Part shown: piece after piece, positions 8,880 through 17,470 of the stretch | Layout of the letters: each line of letters starts with the position of its first letter | Numbering within the stretch: the first letter of the stretch is position 1 | From: Actinomycetota bacterium | GTDB taxonomy: Bacteria; Actinomycetota; Acidimicrobiia; IMCC26256; PALSA-555 | DNA length: 64,000 nt | Reading direction: 5' to 3' | NCBI GenBank assembly: GCA_003140175.1 | Contig: PLJD01000043.1 | Coordinates: 157,628 to 221,627 of the forward strand | The notes under the pieces: model-generated | What the model was told of the DNA's origin: nothing | Databases searched by the model: none | What the model saw: only the letters and a program-made list of their open reading frames with translations | Position numbers and translations under genes: made by a program

Positions 8880-9147
8880 ATGACGAAGTTCTTAGGGGAC
8901 CGCTGCCTCGCTCCGATCCATAGCGCCGGCGCGGCGAAGTCGTGATCTTCTCGGACGGCCACGCCAAAATCATGTGGGGCCACAGGTCGCGCCGATGGTT
9001 GGCCTCGCCGTGGCTGAGCTGTTTGGCTTCGACCTCGACGCGCTCGAGTCGGTCGCGGCCACGGTCGGCTCTAAGGTCGACGAGGTGAACGTTTCGCTCG
9101 GGCCGGTTCCGGTTCATCGTCAATCGCTTGCGCGGGACAGGACGTGA
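8880..9147 (+). pseudogene. Relic of an amidohydrolase with internal deletions
   Basis: An ATG at 8880 follows a strong GGAGGAG site but its frame stops after 21 codons. In the +2 frame VVIFSDGHA (8939-8965) matches the N-terminal metal motif of intact amidohydrolases here (VISSDGHTG at 11620). It is joined directly to KIMWGH (8966-8983), which in intact copies lies about 300 residues later. A third frame from 8995 reads MVGLAVAELFGFDLDALESV and runs to the TGA at 9145-9147, matching the family C-terminus (NAAGVYSFDLDALSAV). The middle of the gene has been deleted and the frame lost. Confidence 0.75.
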
Positions 9148-9151
9148 AGCG

Positions 9152-10429
9152 GTGGTGAACGAGCGCTATTTGATCATCTCGGCCGATACACACGCGGGCC
9201 TTCCCGACGCTGAGTACGAGCAGTACCTCGACCCGCAGTACCGCGAGGCATTCCACGACGACATGAAGCAGCGCCACGCGTTGCGCGAGGTGCTGAATGC
9301 GTCGCGCGAAGAGGAGAACGATTTCGTCAAGGACTGGTACGAGCAGAACGAAGAGGGACTGCGTGGCGGGTGGGATGCCGCCCGTCGCGACAAGGAGCTC
9401 GACGCGGACGGCGTGGTCGGCGAGATCATCTTCCCCGATGCCGATGCGGTGCGCGGGGGCGCTTCGGCACCGTTTGGCGCCGGTCTCGGCGCGAGCGGTG
9501 AATTCGACCCCGAGCTGCTGATGGTCGGCGCCCGCGCGCACAACCGGTGGCTAGCCGAGCTCTGCAGTGACAGCCCGGACCGGCGGCGCGGCCTCGCGAT
9601 CGTGCCGATCCTCCACGACGTTGCCGACGCGGTCGCAGAAATCCGGCGCGCGAAGGAGTCGGGTCTCGGCGGGATCCTGATCCCGGCGATGTGGCGCCCG
9701 TACGCGGCGTACAACGACGCGCGCTACGAGCCGATCTGGGCGGTGTGCGAGGAGCTCGACATGGTCGTGCACACCCACACCGGGCCGGCACCGCGCGACG
9801 AGATCGGCACGGACACGGGAATCTATGCCAACGAGACCATCTTCTGGACCATGCGTCCCATGTGGTTCTTGTTGTGGTCGGGCGCGTTCGAACGTCACCC
9901 GAACCTGAAGTTCGCAGTCACTGAGGGTGGTTGCTGGTGGGCGGCTGATCTCCTCTGGAAGTCTGACACGAGCTACCTGCGCGAGCACGCCACCAAGAAG
10001 CTCGGCAACATCGCGCCGAAGCTGACCATGCTCCCGAGCGAGTACTTCGACCGCAACGTGTTTATCGGCTCATCGAACACCCGTCGCCGGGAGATCGCGC
10101 GGCGCTTCGAGATCGGGGTAGGGAACATCATGTGGGGGAACGACTTCCCGCACCCCGAGGGCACGTGGCCCCACACGCGGGAATGGCTGCGCGAGACGTT
10201 TTGGGACTGCCCGGTCGACGACACCCGCCTCATTCTCGGTATCAACGCGGCCGCGGTGTACAACTTCGACGTCGAGAAGCTCCGACCACTCGCGGAGCGC
10301 ATCGGCCCGACACCCGAGGAGTTGGGCCAGACCGCCGACGTCGACCTGGGCAAGTGGGACGCGATCGAGGCGGCCGGACGCCACTGGCTGACGGACGCTG
10401 ACATTGTGCCGGTGCACGTGTCGAACTGA
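9152..10429 (+). CDS. Amidohydrolase (ACMSD-like, amidohydrolase_2 family)
   Basis: This 425-residue protein starts at tandem GTG codons (9152/9155), giving VVNERYLIISADTHAG. The N-terminal metal motif is Asp12-x-His14, the mid-barrel His lies in VHTHTGPAP, and the C-terminal metal-binding Asp is in WGNDFPHPEGTWP. These are the hallmarks of TIM-barrel amidohydrolases related to aminocarboxymuconate-semialdehyde decarboxylase, which decarboxylate or hydrolyse carboxylates. The start codon lies 4 bp after the end of a decayed paralogue, suggesting duplication followed by loss of the first copy. The acetoacetate-decarboxylase-like gene follows 60 bp downstream. Confidence 0.9.
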   Translation: MVNERYLIISADTHAGLPDAEYEQYLDPQYREAFHDDMKQRHALREVLNASREEENDFVKDWYEQNEEGLRGGWDAARRDKELDADGVVGEIIFPDADAVRGGASAPFGAGLGASGEFDPELLMVGARAHNRWLAELCSDSPDRRRGLAIVPILHDVADAVAEIRRAKESGLGGILIPAMWRPYAAYNDARYEPIWAVCEELDMVVHTHTGPAPRDEIGTDTGIYANETIFWTMRPMWFLLWSGAFERHPNLKFAVTEGGCWWAADLLWKSDTSYLREHATKKLGNIAPKLTMLPSEYFDRNVFIGSSNTRRREIARRFEIGVGNIMWGNDFPHPEGTWPHTREWLRETFWDCPVDDTRLILGINAAAVYNFDVEKLRPLAERIGPTPEELGQTADVDLGKWDAIEAAGRHWLTDADIVPVHVSN

Positions 10430-10489
10430 AGCAGCGCGCGGGTGGGCGCGCCCGAATTCGCATGCTATGTACATTTTGGAGGTGCATTC

Positions 10490-11236
10490 ATGAGCGAGAA
10501 CCGCTGGGTGGAAGCAGTGCGGAGCGCTGGGGGAAGTGGGGACTACCCGATACCCGCAATGCCCCGGTTCGAGGCGACATATCTCACCGACCCTGATGTG
10601 CTCGCAGCGGTGCTTCCGCCGCCACTCGAACCGTCGTCCGAACCGCGTGTTCACGTGCGGTTCTCGAGGATTGACTTCAATGGCATCACTTACGAGCGCG
10701 TCGGGTCTTTCCTCGTCGATGCCCTGTACAACGGAAACCTCGGTCAGTACACGCTTGTGATGCCGATCGATCTCGAGACCGCTGTCGCCCCGAGTCGCGA
10801 GCGCTTCGGTGAGCCGAAGAAGCTTGCCCAGTTGGATGTGGCGCGCGATGGCGAGCACGTGCATGCGAGTATTACGCGACAGGGCGTGACCTTCATCGAG
10901 TTGGAAGGAGACTGCGTCGAAGCGCTGCCGCTTCCCGCGCCCTACCCGCTCACCCAGTTCTGGTTCAAGTTCCTCCCCGCCGTCAGCGGCAAGGGCTTCG
11001 ACGCCGGTCCGTTCCTCGTGACGATGAACCAGATCGTGACGCCCACGTCATGTGAACGTGTCGACGGCAAGCTTGAGTTGCGTGACCTCCCGGGCACTCC
11101 GGTCGTGGATCTCCCCGTCCTCGAGATGGAGAGCATGCGCTGGATGACGATCGAGTCCACACACTCGTACACCCTCGAGGACGTCGACATTGATCCGGTC
11201 GCGTTCGAGAGGCACATTGCGATCCAATACGCGTAG
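10490..11236 (+). CDS. Acetoacetate decarboxylase family protein
   Basis: This 248-residue protein starts at ATG 10490, with a good GGAGG site about 9 bases upstream that decides the start. The segment FGEPKKLAQL carries two lysines (110 and 111) in the position of the Schiff-base lysine of acetoacetate decarboxylase (EPKKLA-type motif). Family members decarboxylate beta-keto acids or catalyse related Schiff-base chemistry. It sits between two amidohydrolases of the ACMSD type, in the same direction. A hairpin follows 46 bp after the stop. The substrate is unknown. Confidence 0.85.
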   Translation: MSENRWVEAVRSAGGSGDYPIPAMPRFEATYLTDPDVLAAVLPPPLEPSSEPRVHVRFSRIDFNGITYERVGSFLVDALYNGNLGQYTLVMPIDLETAVAPSRERFGEPKKLAQLDVARDGEHVHASITRQGVTFIELEGDCVEALPLPAPYPLTQFWFKFLPAVSGKGFDAGPFLVTMNQIVTPTSCERVDGKLELRDLPGTPVVDLPVLEMESMRWMTIESTHSYTLEDVDIDPVAFERHIAIQYA

Positions 11237-11282
11237 CGCTCGAGACGTGTCGCACTGCAGCCGGTGAGTCGTCGTCGGACTG

Positions 11283-11301
11283 GCGCGGTCCTGGACCGCG
11301 C
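11283..11301. terminator. Perfect inverted repeat, probable terminator hairpin
   Basis: GCGCGGTCC, one T, then GGACCGCGC form a perfect 9-1-9 palindrome; as RNA this folds into an 8-bp GC stem with a 3-base loop. It lies 46 bp after the stop at 11236. No U-tract follows, as is common for actinobacterial hairpin terminators. Confidence 0.5.
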
Positions 11302-11619
11302 TGCTCGCTGTCGTCGTCGGGGTTAACCCCCGCAGAACCCACGTGTGAGAGACGTACCCCAGCCAAGGCTTGAATCAAGCCAAGGCTTCAATCACGGCCG
11401 TGCCGCTAACGTCCCCGTGGGTGAAGCCCGGGAAGGGTTGGAAACGTCCAATGTGCGCTCGCAGGCTCAAGCCGTCGCCGGGCTCCTCCTGCGGCGGCGT
11501 TCACCTCGCTTGGCTCGATCAGAGCCTTTGCGGGGCAAGGGGCGCGGCGTTATGGTCGGTGCGGTTGGCTACCAGCCGCGTCGAACGATTAGCGCGTCGG
11601 ATCGGTGGACGGAGTCGTC
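11302..11619. other. Intergenic leader before the second amidohydrolase
   Basis: This stretch holds the tandem repeat at 11361-11394. On the minus strand from about 11500 down to 11375 there is a protein-like open segment (GRFQPFPGFTHGDVSGT, ending VIEALA then stop). It has no start codon with a ribosome-binding site and I do not recognise it. The promoter for the gene at 11620 should be here, with GGACGGAG just before the start codon as its ribosome-binding site. Confidence 0.4.
11361..11394. repeat. Tandem 17-bp direct repeat with an inner palindrome (possible operator)
   Basis: Two adjacent 17-base units (11361-11377 and 11378-11394) read AGCCAAGGCTTSAATCA and differ at one base. The second unit, with the base before it, holds AAGCC-AA-GGCTT, a 5-2-5 inverted repeat. 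This lies 226-259 bp upstream of the amidohydrolase start. Tandem palindromic units of this size are typical of repressor sites, but no adjacent regulator gene is present. Confidence 0.4.
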
Positions 11620-12843
11620 ATGGCACAGCTCGCGGGTGACCGCTACATCGTGATCTCGTCCGATGGGCACACGGGCGCGCCGATGACGGAGTACCGCGAC
11701 TATCTGGAGAGCAAGTACCTCGACGAGTTCGAGCAGTGGGCGAAGTCGTACGTCAACCCGTTCACCGATCTGCGTGGGCAGTTCGCTTACCGCAACTGGG
11801 ACTCGCAGCGTCGCCGCCAGGAATTGGAAGACGACGGCGTGGTCGCCGAAGTGCTGTTCCCGAACACGGTGCCACCATTCTTTCCGAGCGGCAATCTCAC
11901 CGCGCGGCTGCCGACGTCCGAAGACTTCGAGTTGCGGTGGGCGGGGTTGCGAGCGCATAACCGTTGGATGGTCGACTTCTGTAACGATGTCGCCGGGCGG
12001 CGCGCGGGAATGGCGCAGATCTTCCTGAACGACGTGCCGGCCGCAGTGGACGAGATCCGCTGGGCGCGCGAGAACAACTTGTTCGGTGGGATACTTCTGC
12101 CGGGCGTGCCGCCCGACGCCGGAATTCCTCCGCTGATCGCGCCCGACTACGAGCCTATTTGGGCCGTGTGCGAAGAGCTCGAGATGCCGATCAACAACCA
12201 CAGCGGCCTTGCCGGTCCCGACTTCGGGAACTACCCGGCGTCAATGGCGCTGTGGATGATCGAGCTCGGTTGGTACTCGCACCGCGTGTTCTGGCATCTT
12301 GTGTTCGGCGGCGTCTTCGGGCGTCATCCCAACCTCAAGCTCGTACTCACCGAGCAGTCGGCGGGCTGGGTGCCCGCGGTGCTCGCCTTGCTCGACCACC
12401 ATTACGAGCGGTTCCTCACGCCGGGTGCCGCGGAGGCCCTATTTGGTGGGGAGCTTGCGGCCGAGATGGGCATGTCGCCGAGCGACTGTTGGAACAAGAA
12501 CTGCTTCGCCGGTGCGAGCTTCTTCCGGCCGTCGGAGTGCCAGGTTCGTTACGAGATCGGGGTCGACAAGATCATGTGGGGTCAGGATTACCCACACCTC
12601 GAGGGCACGTATCCGTACACGCGGGAGGCTTTGCAGAACACGTTCGCGGGCGTGCCAACCGATGAGGTCGCGTTGATGGTCGGCGGAAACGCCGCCGGGG
12701 TCTACAGCTTCGACCTCGATGCGCTCAGCGCCGTCGCGGAGAAGATCGGCCCGACGGTGGAGCAAACGTTCCAGCCACTCGATGCGATTCCCGAAGATAC
12801 GGTGTCGATGGCATTCGCCGATCAAGCGCTGAAGCCGTGGTGA
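11620..12843 (+). CDS. Amidohydrolase (ACMSD-like, amidohydrolase_2 family)
   Basis: This 407-residue protein starts at ATG 11620, preceded by GGAG; an in-frame GTG at 11605 is the alternative. Motifs in order are Asp15-Gly-His17 (SSDGHTG), LPGVPPDAG in the middle, the barrel His in NNHSGL, and WGQDYPHLEGTYP near residue 325 with the C-terminal Asp. It closely resembles the genes at 9152 and 41229, including the shared NTVPPFFP segment found in the latter. The role should be a metal-dependent decarboxylation or hydrolysis in a cytoplasmic catabolic pathway. The substrate is unknown. Confidence 0.9.
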   Translation: MAQLAGDRYIVISSDGHTGAPMTEYRDYLESKYLDEFEQWAKSYVNPFTDLRGQFAYRNWDSQRRRQELEDDGVVAEVLFPNTVPPFFPSGNLTARLPTSEDFELRWAGLRAHNRWMVDFCNDVAGRRAGMAQIFLNDVPAAVDEIRWARENNLFGGILLPGVPPDAGIPPLIAPDYEPIWAVCEELEMPINNHSGLAGPDFGNYPASMALWMIELGWYSHRVFWHLVFGGVFGRHPNLKLVLTEQSAGWVPAVLALLDHHYERFLTPGAAEALFGGELAAEMGMSPSDCWNKNCFAGASFFRPSECQVRYEIGVDKIMWGQDYPHLEGTYPYTREALQNTFAGVPTDEVALMVGGNAAGVYSFDLDALSAVAEKIGPTVEQTFQPLDAIPEDTVSMAFADQALKPW

Positions 12844-13040
12844 GTTGACATTCCGGATGCCGACAGCGGTTCCCGAGATCGGCGACGTCTGAGCGTTCCT
12901 CGATTGTGGCTCCAATCGATGGACATGGCATGGCTCACGCCCCGATGGAGTCTCCTCCCCATCGTCACGCTGAGACGCGAGATCGTCTGCAAAGCCGAGT
13001 TGCTTGTCGCCGCGGTCGCAACGAGCAACGAAAGCTGCAA

Positions 13041-13161
13041 GCACCGGCCGATGTCCCAGTCGGCGAATCGGCGTCCGAGCCTCAGCGGCTCGACCGGTGG
13101 CCGGTAACGGTCGCGTTCGCCAGGGACCCCGACGGTTACCTCATCGAGGTTCCGGCAGAAC
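13041..13161 (+). pseudogene. Relic: C-terminal piece of a VOC/glyoxalase protein
   Basis: The frame reads APADVPVGESASEPQRL, then VTVAFARDPDGYLIEV. The DPDGYLIE signature with its terminal metal-binding Glu is the C-terminus of vicinal-oxygen-chelate proteins, as in the intact gene at 34985-35347 (ADPDGYLIEL). No N-terminal half is found upstream. It lies in the 360-bp gap between the amidohydrolase and the next SDR; the rest of that gap shows nothing I can name. Confidence 0.55.
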
Positions 13162-13203
13162 CACGAAAGGCCGGCGACCGTCCCTCCGCTGACGCTTCGC
13201 GTG

Positions 13204-14127
13204 TCACTCCTTGCGGTCGGACGGGCGAGACGTCATCAGGTTCGCTTCGAGCAGGTACCGGGGTTCGGTCATCTCGGTCTGCGACGTCGCACGCGCTCGG
13301 ATCTTCTCCTGCTGGACTTCGTTCGGCACCGTGATCCAGAACGTGTCGTTGACGATCCCCTCGAAGCAGACGTCGGCGACCTCTGACAGCGGCGCGAACG
13401 TCACCTGAAGCCCGGCTGCCTCCATTCGCTTCAGGTACTCGCCGAGTGCGTCGCGTCCCTCCTTGGGTGGGGCGCCGGGGCGGTCGTAGCGCTCGGGGCG
13501 GTTCGCGCCCGGCCGCCAGATCCCGGTGTTGAGCATCCCCGGAGTGCGGGTCGACGGATAGAGAAGCGACGCGCTCACCTTGGCGCCGATCTCGCGCAGC
13601 TGTCCCCAGAGGCACTCGGTGATGGTCGTGACCGCCGCCTTGGTGGTTGCGTACACCGCGCTGTTGATGAGCGGGGTGAACCCGCCGTTCCCTGACGTCG
13701 TGTTGACCACGTGGCCTTCGTCGCCCTGCGCCAGCATCGTGGGCACGAACGCGTTGATGCCGTTTACGACGCCCATCACGTTCACGTCGAGCGACCAGCG
13801 CCAGTCGTTCACATGGTGCTCCCAGAGCCGACCCTCGGATCCGGAGCCGATCCCGGCGTTGTTGCACACCACGTGGACAGCTCCGTAGGCGGCGAGCGTC
13901 GCGTCGCGCAACGCCTCCACCGACTGGAGCGACGTCACGTCCGTGACCACTCCAATGACTTCGCGCCCCTCGCCGCGCAGCTCCCGGGTCGTGGTCTCGA
14001 CGAGGTCAGGAGCCACGTCTGCGACGATCGCCTTCATGCCCTCGGCTGTGAAGCGTTCAACGAGTGCGCGCCCGATGCCTTGTCCAGCACCGGTGACCAC
14101 AGCGACCTTGCCCACAACGTCCTTCAT
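13204..14127 (-). CDS. SDR family oxidoreductase
   Basis: This 307-residue short-chain dehydrogenase starts at ATG 14127, with GGGGAG seven bases upstream. TGAGQGIG is at residues 12-19, NNAG in the middle, and the active site combines NTTSGNGG with a YATTK motif. It is longer than most SDRs because of a C-terminal extension of about 50 residues. It belongs by pattern to the actinobacterial group that acts on lipids or steroids. A 227-bp intergenic region separates it from the GGDEF gene upstream on the same strand. Confidence 0.88.
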   Translation of the reverse strand: MKDVVGKVAVVTGAGQGIGRALVERFTAEGMKAIVADVAPDLVETTTRELRGEGREVIGVVTDVTSLQSVEALRDATLAAYGAVHVVCNNAGIGSGSEGRLWEHHVNDWRWSLDVNVMGVVNGINAFVPTMLAQGDEGHVVNTTSGNGGFTPLINSAVYATTKAAVTTITECLWGQLREIGAKVSASLLYPSTRTPGMLNTGIWRPGANRPERYDRPGAPPKEGRDALGEYLKRMEAAGLQVTFAPLSEVADVCFEGIVNDTFWITVPNEVQQEKIRARATSQTEMTEPRYLLEANLMTSRPSDRKE

Positions 14128-14354
14128 GGTGACTCCCCACTTGCGCGGCCCGAGATTACCGAGTCTTATCAGACGTCGCGGCAGCACGGCCGTGGAGAGT
14201 TCTCGGCGACGATGCAACGCTGGATCGGCGACATCGTTCGAGGGGCGGGGCCGCCGGAGCGAATGGATATTTGGCTCGACGCCCGATCGGTGACCGCGTG
14301 CTGACGCTCGCGGCATTTGCCGGGCGCCGCGTTCGTCGTGTGGGGCGGCGCGGG

Positions 14355-16040
14355 TTAGCAGGCGGAGCGCAGGTCGGGGGCGAGCCCGTTCGCCGCGACT
14401 GGGTCCGGTTCTTCGTCGCGGGGGCCGGCGAGGACGACCTGGTCGCGGCCCGCGGCCTTCGCTCGGAGCAGTGCGGCGTCGGCCTGCTCGACAATCTCGC
14501 TGAACGCCAGGTCGGCCTCTCCGGGCGCGAGCCCGAAGCTGACGGTGAAGGAGGGGACGGTCCCGCCGCGCTGAGCGTCGGCGAGCCGAGTACGAACCCG
14601 GTCGATGACTGCGTAGGCGTCGGCGGTTGTGCAGTCGGGCAGCACGACGACGAACTCCTCGCCGCCGTACCGGGCTGCGACGTCGTTGGGTCGCACGCTG
14701 TCGCGCAACACCCGAGCGAAGAGGCGCAGGGCGCGGTCGCCGGCGTCGTGGCCATGAACGTCGTTGAGCAGCTTGAAGTGGTCCAGATCCCCGTAGGCGA
14801 CCGAGTATGGATGCGCCTCCGCCGTGAGGTCACGGACCGCGGATTCGAGGCTGCGACGGTTCAGGAGCCCGGTGAGCGGGTCGGTGCGAGCCTGGGCTTC
14901 GGTGCGGCTGAAGGCCCGCAGGATACCGATGCGCTCACCGGCCTTCCGGGCGATCAGCTCCAGGTCTGCGGTCGTGGACGGATCCGGCGGATCGTGGTCG
15001 GGTCCGGTGGCGTGCATCACGCCGATCGCCTTGCCGGCGATGCTGACCGGGACGCACACGGCCGAGCAGGGGCCGGTGGCTCGGTTCTCGAGATGCGGGC
15101 ACGTGTCGATTGCCGTACTCGTCTGCCAAGTCTGGGTCTGTCCTCGGCTGGTGGCCGGGCACTCGTCAGGGGACATGACGGGGCAGCCGGGACCGCCAGC
15201 CGGGTCGGTGCTGGCGACCTGCGTGAAGTGCGCCCGACTCGAATCGGCGACGAGCAACTCGGACGGGAGCGTCGGCGAGCTCTGCTGCACGGCGTGCTGC
15301 ACCAGCGTGTAGCACCGCGCCTCGGTGCGGGACATCTCGAGGGCGCGTTGGAGTCCCGACTCGATGTCATTGCGGCGACCTTCGTCGATCTGGACGACCT
15401 CTCGGCGCCGGATCTTGCGCACTCTGATCCCGAACCCGATCATGATGGCGACCAGCGCGATCGCGAAGATGATCGGGAGCTCGCTTTGGCCCGCACTGAA
15501 CTCGTGATCGGCGCTCGTCAGCGATCCGTTGATGCGTGTCTGGTAGAGCTTCTGGATCTGGTCCATGTCTTGGCGTTGGCGGGCGCCGAGTGCGGTGAGC
15601 GTGGCCACCGCGGCGGCCGAGCTCGACGGCGAGGTTGAGGTGAGGGTCGCGATGGCCTGGGCCTGGCCCTCGGTTTGGTCGAGAACGACCTTGGCCTGGA
15701 GCTTCGTCTCCCCCGGCAGCTTGGTCGCGAGGCGCGTGTAGCTCTTCCAGGACGTCGCCGCGGCGTTGTCGAGGATGCTCAGCTGGTTGAAGTCGGCGGT
15801 GCGTGTTCCGCTATCCGGCGTTTGGAGCGCTTGCAACAGCAGTTCGGTCACAGTTGAGCGGTTCTGCCTCGCGGTCGCGAGCTCCATTGATGCGGGCAGC
15901 AGCCGTGAAACGGCCGTGTGCAGGCCGTTCTTCGCTCCGCGGAGGGCGAGCGGTCCGGCGACCGCAACGGCCAAGATGGCCACGATCGTGACCAGCCACA
16001 ACCACTGTTCTTGGCGGTGCGGCGCCATCTCGTGGTGCAC
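14355..16040 (-). CDS. Membrane-anchored GAF-GGDEF diguanylate cyclase
   Basis: This 561-residue protein starts at GTG 16040 (ATG 16028 is a close alternative). A transmembrane segment at about 13-34 and another at about 188-206 bracket an extracytoplasmic sensor region. A GAF-like domain covers about 235-350, then a GGDEF domain runs to about 540. The active loop is GGEEF at 459-463, and an I-site RPND at 450-453 is correctly spaced five residues before it, so cyclic-di-GMP synthesis with product inhibition is expected. The GAF domain carries Cys286, 294, 314, 325 and 329 in CP/CPA/CPHL/CSAVC motifs, suggesting metal or redox sensing. It is the only obvious signalling enzyme in the window. 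Confidence 0.92.
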   Translation of the reverse strand: MHHEMAPHRQEQWLWLVTIVAILAVAVAGPLALRGAKNGLHTAVSRLLPASMELATARQNRSTVTELLLQALQTPDSGTRTADFNQLSILDNAAATSWKSYTRLATKLPGETKLQAKVVLDQTEGQAQAIATLTSTSPSSSAAAVATLTALGARQRQDMDQIQKLYQTRINGSLTSADHEFSAGQSELPIIFAIALVAIMIGFGIRVRKIRRREVVQIDEGRRNDIESGLQRALEMSRTEARCYTLVQHAVQQSSPTLPSELLVADSSRAHFTQVASTDPAGGPGCPVMSPDECPATSRGQTQTWQTSTAIDTCPHLENRATGPCSAVCVPVSIAGKAIGVMHATGPDHDPPDPSTTADLELIARKAGERIGILRAFSRTEAQARTDPLTGLLNRRSLESAVRDLTAEAHPYSVAYGDLDHFKLLNDVHGHDAGDRALRLFARVLRDSVRPNDVAARYGGEEFVVVLPDCTTADAYAVIDRVRTRLADAQRGGTVPSFTVSFGLAPGEADLAFSEIVEQADAALLRAKAAGRDQVVLAGPRDEEPDPVAANGLAPDLRSAC

Positions 16041-16333
16041 CGGGCGGCCATCGGTGCGGATGCCGGCCCATGGCCACCAGCGGTGAACCGCGGCCGGCGG
16101 GGACGCCTCCGGCCCCGGCCCCTCGGCCTCGGTACTGTCGGTACCCGAGCCGCCTCAACCAGGTCGCGGACGTGCGGGTCCGTTGCAGAGTGAGTCGGCG
16201 GGGTAGTTTCGTCGCGTCGACAACTGCCGCTTGCCGGCTGCGGTGCGCTGCGTCGGTTGGAGAGGGAGTGGAGCGGTGATTCAGCGGTCTCGACGACGTC
16301 TGTTCACCGATCGGGTGGACTCGACGGTGCGAG
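16041..16333. other. Intergenic, no intact gene
   Basis: This region lies between the divergent GGDEF gene and the alcohol-dehydrogenase relic. Only low-complexity GC-rich open frames are seen. It should contain the promoter of the GGDEF gene; no clear hexamers were recognised. Confidence 0.35.
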
Positions 16334-16779
16334 CTGGCCCGCCGCCTCGGAGCTCGGGTCGTCGTCGACCCCGGGCGGTCTCGTCGCTGTCGGCCTCGGT
16401 CAAGGAGCCCATGGGCGGGCGCGGGCGCGGACGTGGGGTTCGACTCGGTTGGTGGACCGAATTTCGGGAGCTGCTGCGGTGCCTGGCGTGGAACGGCCGT
16501 TCCCTCGTCATTGGGTTCGCCTCGGGTGAGCTTCCGGTGATCAACGTCAACCAGACGATCCTGGAGGGAAGCTCGATCCTCGGTGTCGCCGACCGGAGGT
16601 CTTCCATCGCGGGTCCGGTGGGCGGGACCGAGGATTTCGGGCAGCTATCTGCCCGGTGCCGCCAGGGGCTGGTCCGGTCGGTCATCGGGCACCGCTTTCC
16701 GCTCGCCGATGCCGCGGCCATGCGGGTGGTATTCGAACCGCGGTCGCTGGGCAAGGTCGTCATCGAGATGCCCACATGA
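16334..16779 (+). pseudogene. Frameshifted relic of a zinc-type/quinone oxidoreductase (MDR)
   Basis: Three frames carry successive pieces of a medium-chain dehydrogenase: LARRLGARVVV from 16334, then GADVGFDSVGGPNF near 16417-16458. A continuous C-terminal piece of about 105 residues (LLRCLAWNGRSLVIGFASG through HRFPLADAAAM and LGKVVIEMP) runs to the TGA at 16777-16779. The catalytic N-terminal domain is missing. The last frame overlaps the next SDR start as ATGA, the usual coupled arrangement, so the pair was once an operon. The ORF may still be translated but cannot make a working enzyme. Confidence 0.7.
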
Positions 16780-17468
16780 GTCGCGTGGCGATCGTCACCG
16801 GCGGCGCGAGCGGCATTGGCCGCGCGACCGCCGAGCTGCTGACCAGCGCGGGGGTGCAAGTGGCGGTGGTCGACAGGCACGGCGACGTCCCGGTGGACGT
16901 CAGCGACGCTGCCTCGGTGGCGCGAGGCGTCGAGGACGTTCGGCGGACGCTGGGGCCCGTCGACATCCTCGTGAATGCCGCCGGCATCCCGGCTGGCGGA
17001 CCACTCGACGGCGAGCGCTACGTCGAGGTATGGGAGCAAACGCTGGCCGTCAACCTGACGGGTGCCATGCTCATGGTCCGGGCATGCCTTGACGATCTCG
17101 CGCGAAGCGGCACGGGCCGAATCGTGAATGTGGCGTCGACCGAGGCGCTGTCAGCCACGCCGTTGACCAGCCCCTACAGCGTGTCCAAGCACGGGTTGCT
17201 CGGCTTCACTCGATCGCTGGCGGTCGACCTCGGCGGCCGGGGCGTCACGGCCAACTGTGTGTGCCCGGGGCCGACCCTCACCGGCATGACCGAAGGCATC
17301 CCCCCCGCCGCTCGCGAGAAGTTCGCCCAGCGTCGTGTCCCAGTCGGCCGCTACGGGCGGCCCGAGGAGGTCGCCTACGTGATCGTCGCCCTGACGGCGG
17401 TCGAGGCCTCGTTCGTCAACGGCGCCGTGATCGCCGTCGACGGCGGCATGACCGCCCGGGGTGGCTGA
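16776..17468 (+). CDS. SDR family oxidoreductase
   Basis: This 230-residue, short classical SDR starts at ATG 16776, overlapping by 4 bases the stop of the decayed MDR frame. The TGGASGIG motif is at residues 8-15, NAAG at about 66-69, the active Ser in NVASTEA, Tyr/Lys in YSVSK, and the C-terminus is VNGAVIAVDGGM. The helix after the first strand is shortened compared with neighbours, which accounts for the small size. Its partner gene upstream is a relic, so it may have lost its original context. The substrate is unknown. Confidence 0.88.
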   Translation: MSRVAIVTGGASGIGRATAELLTSAGVQVAVVDRHGDVPVDVSDAASVARGVEDVRRTLGPVDILVNAAGIPAGGPLDGERYVEVWEQTLAVNLTGAMLMVRACLDDLARSGTGRIVNVASTEALSATPLTSPYSVSKHGLLGFTRSLAVDLGGRGVTANCVCPGPTLTGMTEGIPPAAREKFAQRRVPVGRYGRPEEVAYVIVALTAVEASFVNGAVIAVDGGMTARGG

Positions 17469-17470
17469 GC

